Both the position numbers and the translations under genes were made by a program. Below are positions 42,642-50,456 of a stretch of 64,000 nt of DNA, piece after piece; the stretch's first letter is position 1, and every line of letters begins with the position of its first letter. A model generated the notes under the pieces. It was given only the letters and a program-made list of their open reading frames with translations, searched no databases and had not been told where the DNA came from. Location of the stretch: positions 40,961 through 104,960 of the forward strand of contig DHIW01000064.1 of the NCBI GenBank assembly GCA_002404015.1, written 5' to 3'. This DNA is from Chloroflexi bacterium UBA4736 (GTDB taxonomy: Bacteria > Chloroflexota > Dormibacteria > Dormibacterales > Dormibacteraceae).

Positions 42642-44150
42642 ATGAGTTTCGCCGGGCCCATCGACGAGCCCGCTCCCAGCCCGGTTCCGACCCCGACGCC
42701 GAAGGTGCGCAGGCGGGTCAGCCGGCGGACCGTGCTGGGCGTCGCAGTCGCCGGCGGTGGCGGCGTTGCCGCGATCCGGCTGCTGGGCCTGACCGATCGG
42801 CTCGGCCGCCTGTTGCCGGGCGCCCAGCGAGCCGGCTCGCAGACGGATTGGGTCTCACCGCTGGGCAGCGAATCGGCCAAGGTGGCCCACCTTCTCCGCC
42901 GCACCACGTTCGGAGCCACCTCGGCGGAGCTGGAGAGCTCCTTGTCGGCCGGGTTCTCGAAAACCATCGACCGCCTCCTGGAGACCGCGCCGGCAGCGCC
43001 GCCGCCGATCCCCGGCGGGACCGATCCCAGCCGGCTGAGCCGCCTGAGTGCCGGCCAGCTGCAGCAGTGGTGGAGCGACCACATGCTGACCACGGCCACG
43101 CCCTTCGCGGAGCGCCTGACTCTCTTCTGGCACGGCCACTTCACCAGCGACTACCGCAAGGTCGGCCTGCAGAACCCCTACGTCTACTGGCAGAACCTGA
43201 CCTGGCGGGACATGGCGCTCACCGACCTGCGCTCGATGCTCATGCGGGTCACCAGCGACCCCGCCATGCTGCGCTACCTCGATCTCGCCACCAGCACCGG
43301 CAAGGCGCCCAACGAGAACTACTCCCGCGAGCTGATGGAGCTCTTCACGATGGGGTCGGGCAGCTTCAAGGAGGACGACGTGCGCGCGGCCGCCAAGGCG
43401 CTGGCCGGCTGGGTCGAGCCCAAGCCCGATCGCAGTGTGACCGTGGTCCTGGACGCCAAGAACAACGTGACCCGCCCGTACCCGGTCTGGGACAAGCCGG
43501 CGGTCGGCGCGTTCGACCCCCGGCGCGCGTTCGCTGGAGGCAGCTTCGCCTTCCTGGGCAAGACCGACCGCTTCGACACCCAGAAGGTGATCGACGCCAT
43601 CCTGGCCCAGCCGGCGACCGCCCCTTTCATCGCGGGTAAGGTGGCTCAGCATTTCGTGAGCACGCGGCCTGACGCCGGCTACGTCAAAGGTCTTGGCGAC
43701 ACCTTCCGGAAGAGCAGGTACGACGTCAAAACGCTCTTGAGAGCCGTCTTCACCAGCCCCGAGTTCCTTGCCGACCAGAACTATCGCGCCCTGGTCAAGT
43801 CACCAGTCGAGTTCATGGTGCACACGCTGAAGGCGCTGAACGCCCCCCAGTTGAGCAAGCTGGTCGCCGCCGGCGGCTCGAACATGGGCCAGTCCCTATT
43901 CGACCCGCCGGACGTCGGCGGCTGGCCCAACAACGAGGCCTGGATCTCGTCCAACACCGTCGTCGCGCGCGTCAACTTCGTCAGCACGGCGATCGCCGCG
44001 CTGAAGACGCTGCCGCCCGCGTCCGACGCGCACAGCCTCCATCTCGACTCGACCCTCAGCCCGCCGACGGCGAAGCTGCTGAGCGGCGCCACAGATGACA
44101 AGACCCGCTGGTTCCTGACGTTAGCCAGCCCGGAATTCCAACTCAAGTAG
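42642..44150 (+). CDS. DUF1800 family protein, Tat-exported
   Basis: 502 residues. The N-terminus has a twin-arginine signal RRVSRRTVLGVAVAGGGG. The DUF1800 body shows HLLRRTTFGATSAEL, TLFWHGHFTSDY, NENYSRELMELFTMG and SPEFLADQNYR. DUF1800 and DUF1501 proteins are almost always paired and exported, with unknown biochemistry. ATG 42642 has no ribosome-binding site. The DUF1501 gene follows after 13 nt. Confidence 0.95.
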   Translation: MSFAGPIDEPAPSPVPTPTPKVRRRVSRRTVLGVAVAGGGGVAAIRLLGLTDRLGRLLPGAQRAGSQTDWVSPLGSESAKVAHLLRRTTFGATSAELESSLSAGFSKTIDRLLETAPAAPPPIPGGTDPSRLSRLSAGQLQQWWSDHMLTTATPFAERLTLFWHGHFTSDYRKVGLQNPYVYWQNLTWRDMALTDLRSMLMRVTSDPAMLRYLDLATSTGKAPNENYSRELMELFTMGSGSFKEDDVRAAAKALAGWVEPKPDRSVTVVLDAKNNVTRPYPVWDKPAVGAFDPRRAFAGGSFAFLGKTDRFDTQKVIDAILAQPATAPFIAGKVAQHFVSTRPDAGYVKGLGDTFRKSRYDVKTLLRAVFTSPEFLADQNYRALVKSPVEFMVHTLKALNAPQLSKLVAAGGSNMGQSLFDPPDVGGWPNNEAWISSNTVVARVNFVSTAIAALKTLPPASDAHSLHLDSTLSPPTAKLLSGATDDKTRWFLTLASPEFQLK

Positions 44151-44163
44151 GTGATACCCGGCA

Positions 44164-45462
44164 ATGACTGAAGAGATCGGCATCAACCAGCTCAAGCGGC
44201 GCGACTTCCTGAAGGCGGGCCTCGTCTTCGGGGCCGGCGCCGCGGGCCTCGCCGCCGGCTACGCGGCAGTCCCCGACGCCTTTGCGCGCGCCGTGTACGC
44301 GGCCAAGCAGAACGGGGCCTCCAACGACCACGTGCTGGTGATGATCCAGCTGGCGGGCGGCAACGATGGGCTCCGGACGGTGATCCCTCTGACCGACCCC
44401 AAGCTCCACGACATGCGGCCCAGGCTGGCGGATATGTCGGTCGGTCAGGCCCTTCCGATCAGCAAGGACCTCGGGCTCAACCAGAACCTGAAGGGCGTCA
44501 AGTCACTGTGGGACCAGGGCAAAGTCGCCATCGTAGAAGGCGTCGGCTATCCAAACCCGACCTTCTCCCACTTCGAGTCGATCCGCATCTGGGAGACGGG
44601 AGACCCCACGCGGCGCCAGGTCGACGGCTGGCTGGGCCGCACACTGGCCAGCGCCTACGACTCCTTCGGCCACCCCCTGACCGGCTGCGCCTGCGGCACC
44701 ACCGACGTGCCGGGCGCGCTCCGCGACCTCCAGGCCACGCTCACGGTGATCAACAACCAGAAGTCATTCGGCTTCACCGGTGGCAGCGAGGTGGAGGCCG
44801 CCGTGGGCGCACTGTACAAGGGCACCCCGGGCATCTACGGGGCCCTCTTCGACACCGCCATCGCGACTGCCACCGACACCGTCGCGACGCTGCGGACGGC
44901 AGGCTCCCAGTACCAGCCGGCCGCCACCTACTCCGACAACGCCAAGCTCGTGTACTCGTCCAAGAATCAGCTCGCCCAGGCCCTTCAGCTGGCCGCCGAG
45001 CTGATCGTGACCGGCACCGGCGTCAAGCTCCTGCACGTGACGCTGGGCGGCTTCGACACCCACTACACCGAGCTGAACCGCCACGACGACCTGATGGGCT
45101 ACCTGGACCAGGCCGTGAGCGCCTTCTACCAGGACCTGAGCGCGCACGGCGCCGCGAACCGGGTGCTGGTGGCGACCTGGTCCGAGTTCGGCCGCCGCCC
45201 CAAGGAGAACGCCAGCGGCGGCACAGACCACGGGGCGGCCGCGCCGCTGATCCTGATCGGGGACCCGGTCAAGGGCGGTATGTACGGGCAGGCGCCGAAC
45301 CTCACCGACCTGGACCCGACCGGCAACCTCAAGTACACGGTCGACTTCCGCTCCGTCTACCAGGAGATCCTGGGCGGCCACCTGGGGGCGGATCCCAAGG
45401 AGATCCTGGGCGCCAGCTTCGAGAAGCTGGGCTTCGTCAAGAACCCTGTGGGGAGCTACTAG
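44164..45462 (+). CDS. DUF1501 family protein, Tat-exported
   Basis: 432 residues. The signal is KRRDFLKAGLVFGAGAAGLA. The body has VMIQLAGGNDGLRTVIPL, YPNPTFSHFESIRIWETGD, HVTLGGFDTHYTEL and WSEFGRRPKENASGGTDHGAA, matching DUF1501, a relative of the alkaline-phosphatase/sulfatase superfamily. The Asp, His and Thr residues of these motifs could bind metal. It is translated right after the DUF1800 gene. Confidence 0.95.
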   Translation: MTEEIGINQLKRRDFLKAGLVFGAGAAGLAAGYAAVPDAFARAVYAAKQNGASNDHVLVMIQLAGGNDGLRTVIPLTDPKLHDMRPRLADMSVGQALPISKDLGLNQNLKGVKSLWDQGKVAIVEGVGYPNPTFSHFESIRIWETGDPTRRQVDGWLGRTLASAYDSFGHPLTGCACGTTDVPGALRDLQATLTVINNQKSFGFTGGSEVEAAVGALYKGTPGIYGALFDTAIATATDTVATLRTAGSQYQPAATYSDNAKLVYSSKNQLAQALQLAAELIVTGTGVKLLHVTLGGFDTHYTELNRHDDLMGYLDQAVSAFYQDLSAHGAANRVLVATWSEFGRRPKENASGGTDHGAAAPLILIGDPVKGGMYGQAPNLTDLDPTGNLKYTVDFRSVYQEILGGHLGADPKEILGASFEKLGFVKNPVGSY

Positions 45463-45464
45463 GG

Positions 45465-45689
45465 ATGCCCTCCTGGCTGCTGAAGTTCGGGGCCACCGCC
45501 GTCACCATGCTGGCCGCGGCCGGCTCGGCGGGATACGTCGGCGCCCACGTCAAGAGCGGCGCGGCGCCCCTGCATCCGTCCGTCGTCGGGAGCGCCACCC
45601 ACTCCACTGCGCCCAGCGGCCAGCTGACGTTGACGCCGAGAGTGAGGAGCAGCAACGTGGGGGCGGTGACCTCCACCTATGCCTCTTGA
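45465..45689 (+). CDS. Small exported protein between DUF1501 and ApbE
   Basis: 74 residues from ATG 45465, two bases after the DUF1501 stop. MPSWLLKFGATAVTMLAAAG is a signal or anchor helix; the rest is a Ser/Thr/Pro/Ala-rich tail. It overlaps the apbE start by 11 nt, so it is a genuine member of the operon. There is no FMN-binding domain. Its position suggests a membrane-anchored helper, but no function is known. Confidence 0.7.
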   Translation: MPSWLLKFGATAVTMLAAAGSAGYVGAHVKSGAAPLHPSVVGSATHSTAPSGQLTLTPRVRSSNVGAVTSTYAS

Positions 45690-46503
45690 CCTGGAGGAGC
45701 TCCGTCTCGAGGCGCTAGGCACCACCTGCCATCTGCTCGGGATCGGGCTGGAGAAAGCGGCGCTGGCCGAGGCGGCCGCGGCGATCGCGGACCTGAATGG
45801 CCGCCTGTCGCGCTTCCTGCCCGACAGCGAACTGTGCCGTTTCAACGCTTCGGCCGGCTCCTGGACGGACGTGAGCCCGGAGCTCGAGGCCCTGCTCCGG
45901 CTGGCGCTCGACGCGTACGAGCGCAGCGGCGGCCTGGTCCACGCCGGGGTCCTCGAGCAGATGCTGGCCATCGGCTACACGCGCCCGCTGGCCCAGGGAC
46001 CCACGCCGGCCCTGCCGGCGGCCCCGGGCCGGCTGCCGCCCCTGCCGGACCTGCTCGAGGTACAGAAGGGGCAGGCCCGGGTGCGGGCGGGCACCGGGAT
46101 CGACCTCGGCGGCCTGGCCAAGGGCTGGATGGCCGACCGGCTCGCGGAACGGTTGGGCGAGAACTGCCTGGTGAACCTGGGCGGTGACCTGTTCGGCCGG
46201 GGCGGGGGCCCGGAAGGCGAGGGCTGGCCGGTCAAACTGGGCGAGGTGACCGTGCTGCTGGGCGACCGCGGCGCGGCCACGAGCGGGACCCGCCGGCGGC
46301 GCTGGACAGACCGCGGCGAGGAGCTGCACCACCTCATCGACCCCCGGACGGGTCGGCCCGCCCGGAGCGACCTGACGGAGGTGGCGGTGATCGCCGCGAG
46401 CGGCGCGGATGCCGAGATCGCGGCCAAGACGGCGCTCCTGCTGGGCTCGGAACGGGCGGCCGGCTACCTGGCCGCCAACACGGACGGCTGGTGGCTCAGC
46501 TGA
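45679..46503 (+). CDS. apbE: FAD:protein FMN transferase (second copy)
   Basis: 274 residues. LEALGTTCHLLGIG, RLSRFLPDSELCRFNASAGS, GIDLGGLAKGWMADRLAERL, LVNLGGDLFGRGG and LIDPRTGRPARSDLTEVAVIAASGADAEIAAKTALL match ApbE. The two copies in this window are clearly different in sequence. The stop overlaps the next ATG (TGATG). Its flavinylated target is not obvious: no FMN-binding domain gene is in this operon. Confidence 0.9.
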   Translation: MPLDLEELRLEALGTTCHLLGIGLEKAALAEAAAAIADLNGRLSRFLPDSELCRFNASAGSWTDVSPELEALLRLALDAYERSGGLVHAGVLEQMLAIGYTRPLAQGPTPALPAAPGRLPPLPDLLEVQKGQARVRAGTGIDLGGLAKGWMADRLAERLGENCLVNLGGDLFGRGGGPEGEGWPVKLGEVTVLLGDRGAATSGTRRRRWTDRGEELHHLIDPRTGRPARSDLTEVAVIAASGADAEIAAKTALLLGSERAAGYLAANTDGWWLS

Positions 46504-47039
46504 TGGACACTGATCTCTTCTTCTGGATCCTCTCCCGGGTCAGCGGCCTGGCTTCGTTCGCGGCGCTCTCGATCTCCCTCCTGTCCGGCCTGGCGCTGCG
46601 CACCGCCGTGCTCGATTGGCTCGGCAACAACCGCACCATGCGCTCCCTGCACGAGTTCACTGCGCTCCTCTGGATCCCGCTCGGATTGCTCCACCTGGCC
46701 ACCCTGCTGCTCGACCGCACCGCGCGCATCAGCGTGTTGGACCTCATCGTCCCTTTCCGGGCGCCTTATGGGACGCTCGCGATCGGCCTGGGGACGCTCG
46801 CCCTGGAGATCTTCATCGTGGTCGCCGTCACCGGGTGGCTGCGCCGCCGGATGGAGACGCGGACCTGGCAGTCGATCCACCGCCTGTCCTATCTTGGCTT
46901 CGCAATGCTCTTCCTCCACGCGGTGCTCGGCGGCAGCGACTTCAGCGACCCGGTGGTTTCCGCCCTGACCTGGTCGGTGGCCGCAGCGCTCGGGCTGTTG
47001 ACCATGGCTCGGGTGGTCTGGGGCCGCCTGCCGGCGTGA
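46503..47039 (+). CDS. Ferric-reductase-like transmembrane protein
   Basis: 178 residues with about five or six hydrophobic helices. His residues in MRSLHEFTALLWIPLGLLHLATLLL and TWQSIHRLSYLGFAMLFLHAVLG form the paired pattern for heme in the ferric-reductase/YedZ-like family. There is no flavin domain, so it resembles a heme-only membrane subunit such as MsrQ. It overlaps apbE, making electron transfer to an exported flavoprotein likely. Confidence 0.88.
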   Translation: MDTDLFFWILSRVSGLASFAALSISLLSGLALRTAVLDWLGNNRTMRSLHEFTALLWIPLGLLHLATLLLDRTARISVLDLIVPFRAPYGTLAIGLGTLALEIFIVVAVTGWLRRRMETRTWQSIHRLSYLGFAMLFLHAVLGGSDFSDPVVSALTWSVAAALGLLTMARVVWGRLPA

Positions 47040-47145
47040 GCGGCACCCGCGTATCCCCAATACGCTTTGCTCCGGTTCTCGTAGCCGCCTAGGATCTGGG
47101 CCGCCTGGCCACCGAATCCCTCGCCGACCTCTTTCAACACCCTGC

Positions 47146-48495
47146 CTAGCGGGCTGAGCGCAGCGCCAGCACGCGCTCCCGGAGGTGGGCCTCGGCCTCC
47201 AGCGGCTCGTCGATCTCGCCCCGCTCCCGGTGCCAGAGCTCCATCGCCAGGTCCAGCTGGGCACGCTGGAGGCGGGCCAGGTGTAGGTAGGCCGCCAGGC
47301 CGCTCCGGGCGAATACGCTGAGCCGGACCTGCAGGCGCAGCCAGGGCCGCGTCAGTAACGGCACCTCCTCGGGGAGCACCGTCCCGCTGCCGGAGGCGGC
47401 CTCGGCCTCGAGGCTGCGGGCCAGGCCGCGGCCCTCGGCCTGCAGGCCCATCGCCAGCAACAGCAGGACGGCGGCGGTGAAGGGACCGTCCATGAACAGG
47501 GTCCGCAGGTGCACCTCGACCACGGCGAAGGCGCTCTGGGAGATGGGGTAGAAGCTGACCCAGGCATCCCAGGCGAAGTGGGCCGCGATGGCGACCAGGA
47601 AGCCGCAGGCGATGGCGATGATCCGCTGCCGGCGGTGCGGCAGCTGGCGCGCGATCCCCAGGCCGGCGCCTATCAGGGCCGTGTACGTGGCGTGCCCGAA
47701 GAACAGGCCCAGCACCTGCCGGATGTACCACTGGGCGGCGGCCGCGGAGGCCCCATTGCCATCGCTCGAGAACACCGCGTAGAGGTGCGTCATGTAGCCG
47801 ATCGACTCCATGAAGTTGAAGCCGAGGCCGACGGCCGCCCCGTAGACGATGCCGTCGACCACGTCGTCGAACTCGGAACGCATGACCAGGTAGAGGAGGA
47901 CGACCGCCACGCCCTTGGCGAGCTCCTCGAAAATCCCAGCCGAGTAGCCGTTGGAGGCATCGAGCGCGGGGCCCGGGACGATGAGCCGGACCGCGAAGAA
48001 GTCCCAGTAGGTCTCGGCCCAGATCACCAGGCCGGTGGCGACCACCGCGCCCCAGACCACCGCGACCAGCACCAGGCGCCAGGGTTCCTTCTCGTTCCGG
48101 TCCAGCCGACGGAGCACGAAGAGCCCGAAGGCGGTGGTGGGCACGCAGGCGAGCGCGCAGGCGAAGGCGACCCCGGCGCCCGCTCCCAGCGAGAACGTGA
48201 AGACGTCGATCACCAGCAGCCAGCCGACCAGCGCGAAGCCGGCCAGGATCGCCGCCCGGATGAGGTCCGACCGGCGCTGCCCGGCAGGTCGCGCCAGCCC
48301 GCGCAGGGCGAAGTAGCCGGCTGCAACGGCCAGCGCGACGGCGGGCAGGCCGAAGAGGGTGGCGCGGGCGGGCAGTCCATCGGTCACGACGCTGAGCAGC
48401 GAGCTGACCAGGAGCGCCAGCAGCGCCAACCCGCCGATCAGGGCGGCCAGGAGGTAGCGGCTGGGCCGCCAGCGCCGCGGGTAAGCCGCCAGCAT
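47146..48495 (-). CDS. PrsW-family intramembrane metalloprotease
   Basis: 449 residues, about ten hydrophobic helices. The PrsW motifs are present: GIFEELAKG (Glu pair), DDVVDGIVYGAAVGLGFNFMES and two later His residues in LFFGHATYTALIGAG and AIAAHFAWDAW. A soluble C-terminal tail of roughly 110 residues is longer than in B. subtilis PrsW. In Bacillus PrsW cleaves an anti-sigma factor; the target here is unknown. ATG 48495 overlaps the stop of the upstream gene by one base. Confidence 0.9.
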   Translation of the reverse strand: MLAAYPRRWRPSRYLLAALIGGLALLALLVSSLLSVVTDGLPARATLFGLPAVALAVAAGYFALRGLARPAGQRRSDLIRAAILAGFALVGWLLVIDVFTFSLGAGAGVAFACALACVPTTAFGLFVLRRLDRNEKEPWRLVLVAVVWGAVVATGLVIWAETYWDFFAVRLIVPGPALDASNGYSAGIFEELAKGVAVVLLYLVMRSEFDDVVDGIVYGAAVGLGFNFMESIGYMTHLYAVFSSDGNGASAAAAQWYIRQVLGLFFGHATYTALIGAGLGIARQLPHRRQRIIAIACGFLVAIAAHFAWDAWVSFYPISQSAFAVVEVHLRTLFMDGPFTAAVLLLLAMGLQAEGRGLARSLEAEAASGSGTVLPEEVPLLTRPWLRLQVRLSVFARSGLAAYLHLARLQRAQLDLAMELWHRERGEIDEPLEAEAHLRERVLALRSAR

Positions 48496-48989
48496 CAGGC
48501 GCCGGTGTCCACCAGCACCGTTTGGCGGGCCAGCACCTCGACGGGCTGGCCTTGCGAGTAGCGGAGGACGACCAGTCTGTAGTGGCCCGGCAGATTGTGC
48601 CTCGAGTCGGAGGAGCCGCGCTCGACGACGACGGCGTGGTCGGCGGCGAGCGTGCCCGCCCTGGCGGGACCGACGCCTCCGACCGCCTGGTCCAGGCTGT
48701 TGTACCAGCGCGCCCCGACGACCATGTCAGGAGGCAGCGAGCCCCAGTCCACCTCGGCCGCGAAGGCCTGGTCTCGGCCAAAGATCCGCCTGGGGTCGCC
48801 CGTCGTCCGCCCGGTCGTTGGGCCGTAGACGTAGACGCCGACAATGCGAGCCTGGGTGCCCGTGTGCTGGCCGGGCGGCGCGAACGCCAGCACGTCGGCC
48901 AGGCCGGCCACCAGGATCAGGACGCCGACCAGTCCGAGCAGCCGGATCGTCGTGTAGAGCGGGCGGACGTCGTCCGCGGCCTGGACCAT
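48495..48989 (-). CDS. Membrane-anchored protein coupled to PrsW
   Basis: 164 residues. One N-terminal helix (LLGLVGVLILVAGLADVLAF) precedes an extracytoplasmic domain with VVGARWYNSLDQAVGGVGPA and HYRLVVLRYSQGQPVEVLARQTVLVD. It is coupled to the PrsW gene and could be its substrate or partner. No family recognised. TAGCCT lies 7 nt before ATG 48989, with no ribosome-binding site. Confidence 0.75.
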   Translation of the reverse strand: MVQAADDVRPLYTTIRLLGLVGVLILVAGLADVLAFAPPGQHTGTQARIVGVYVYGPTTGRTTGDPRRIFGRDQAFAAEVDWGSLPPDMVVGARWYNSLDQAVGGVGPARAGTLAADHAVVVERGSSDSRHNLPGHYRLVVLRYSQGQPVEVLARQTVLVDTGA

Positions 48990-48996
48990 CGCTCAT

Positions 48997-49002
48997 AGGC
49001 TA
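48997..49002 (-). promoter_or_regulatory. Putative -10 element of the PrsW operon
   Basis: TAGCCT on the minus strand, 7 nt from ATG 48989. Confidence 0.5.
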
Positions 49003-49184
49003 CGGTCCGAGCTCCATGGCCGGCCGAGGCTCTCCCGGAGGGCCGCTCCGCGATTCTGATCGCAGCCTGATGGCAAGGCGCCCCCGACAGGACTCCCGCA
49101 GAGTCAGCGATACGCTGCGTGCGGCCCCAGATTGTTCCTGGTGAGACTGCTCGTGGTTCCGGCGGATGGGGCGATCCAGCTGCG

Positions 49185-49439
49185 ATGAGATTCCTCGTAG
49201 CCGCGCTGGGCGATGGCGTGAACGTGCTCCGCCGGCTGCGGCGCGATGTCGCCACCCACCGTACGCCGGTCGTGATGATCAGCGCCGACGACACGCCCGC
49301 CCAGGCAGAACGAATGCTGCTTGCGGGCGCCCAGGCCTACCTGGCCAAGCCTCTCGAGGTCACGCTGGTGGTGAGCGCAATCGACGAGGCGATCCGGGTT
49401 CCAGCCGGGCCGCCCGCGGAATTACCCGCGGCCGGATAG
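49185..49439 (+). pseudogene. C-terminal half of a response-regulator receiver domain
   Basis: The frame contains DGVNVLRRLRRDVATHRTPV, VMISADDTPAQAERML and AGAQAYLAKPLEVTLVV, which match the second half of a CheY-like domain including the conserved Lys. The first half with the acidic pair and phospho-Asp is absent upstream in any frame, so this is a truncated remnant even though an ATG lies at 49185. Confidence 0.65.
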
Positions 49440-49613
49440 GTCCGCGCACCCCCGGGCGGCTTTGCGTCAGCGCGGCGCGACATCAGAGTTACTATCCGCC
49501 GGCCCATGCCCATCCCATACGGGGAGTTCCGGCACAAACACGTTGCCGGCCAGGCTCCTTCGTCGGTCGAGTTGGTGTCGGCACGATCCGGTCCTATTGG
49601 CGGTGGACTGAGC

Positions 49614-50036
49614 TCAGCCCTTGGTTTCCAGCTTGCGGAGGATGTCGAGCTGGGATAGCTGCAGCTTGTCGATCGCCTTCGTCAGCTCATGGATGGCCAC
49701 CAGCGTTTCGTGGTCGGCTTCGGCGCGGGCGTCGTTGGCCAGCTGGATTACGTTCTGGCCGACGATGATCACCGGCAGCAGCACCAACTGGAGGAAGGTC
49801 TGGGCGATCCAGGCGACGATGATTATGGGGCTGCGCGACGCGATCGCCGCCGGAAGGGAGATGAGGGTGAGCGCGGCGAAGGCATAGGCCATCCACATGG
49901 TGCCGACGGTCTTGGTGACTCTCAGCGCAAGCCAGGTGTTGAATCGGCCGACGGGACCGGTGCCGTGCACCTGGCTGTGGACGTCCTTGCTCAGGACCAG
50001 TCGGGGCTTGTGGGCTTGTGCTTGCTCGGTGCTCAA
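49614..50036 (-). CDS. DUF1003-like membrane protein
   Basis: 140 residues. The start is TTG 50036, supported by an AAGGAG site 8 nt upstream; longer in-frame starts lack this. The core SQVHGTGPVGRFNTWLALRV is followed by two helices (TMWMAYAFAALTLISLPAAI, PIIIVAWIAQTFLQLVLLPV) and an alpha-helical tail (HETLVAIHELTKAIDKLQ). It resembles DUF1003 proteins. Function unknown. Confidence 0.75.
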   Translation of the reverse strand: MSTEQAQAHKPRLVLSKDVHSQVHGTGPVGRFNTWLALRVTKTVGTMWMAYAFAALTLISLPAAIASRSPIIIVAWIAQTFLQLVLLPVIIVGQNVIQLANDARAEADHETLVAIHELTKAIDKLQLSQLDILRKLETKG

Positions 50037-50141
50037 AAGGGCTGCTCCTTGTGGCAGCCATGGTGCTGGTCGTAAGGCTTGCCAGCTCACTCTGGGTCAG
50101 TAGCCGAGGCGACAAGAACCCCGCGGCCGGGAAGCAGCATT

Positions 50142-50227
50142 TGGTGCGGCGGAGAGGAGTTGAACCTCCACGTCCTTGCGGACACTAGCTCCTGAAACTA
50201 GCGCGTCTGCCATTCCGCCACCGCCGC
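50142..50227 (-). tRNA. tRNA-Leu(CAG)
   Basis: On the minus strand, acceptor arms GCGGCGG/CCGCCGC pair. The anticodon arm CTAGT-TTCAGGA-GCTAG gives CAG. It has a long variable arm, T-loop TTCAACT and an encoded CCA. Confidence 0.95.
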
Positions 50228-50240
50228 ACGGAGCCGACGG

Positions 50241-50447
50241 TCAAGTATAGGTGAGCGACAGGGGCGTTCCGAAGAAGCCGGCCAGTCGTTCGGCATCGCG
50301 CCGGATCTCAGCCTTCGCGGCGGCGGCGAGTGGCCCGAACGGCGTGACAGCCAGGTGGAGCGCGCCGCGCTCGACCTTGTTTGCCAGCTTTATGGGGTCA
50401 AGGGTGCCCCTGTTTGGGTCGGAAAAGGCTAGTGTCTAGCGCCGGTA
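50241..50447 (-). pseudogene. C-terminal scrap of a winged-helix (HTH_42-like) protein gene
   Basis: The open frame reads ERGALHLAVTPFGPLAAAAK, then AEIRRDAERLAGFFGTPLSL before its stop. This resembles the C-terminus of winged-helix DNA-binding proteins of the YcaQ/HTH_42 type. An in-frame stop lies at about 50450 and there is no start codon, so the rest of the gene has been lost. Confidence 0.4.
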
Positions 50448-50456
50448 AGCAGAACT

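Noticed and set aside
46889..48844. 651-codon minus-strand frame over the PrsW region
   Set aside because: It is in a different frame of the same strand as two real genes; the translation is Arg/Gly/Ala-rich without motifs.
49185..49439. Complete small response regulator
   Set aside because: Only the second half of the receiver fold is present; the phospho-acceptor Asp and acidic pair are missing.
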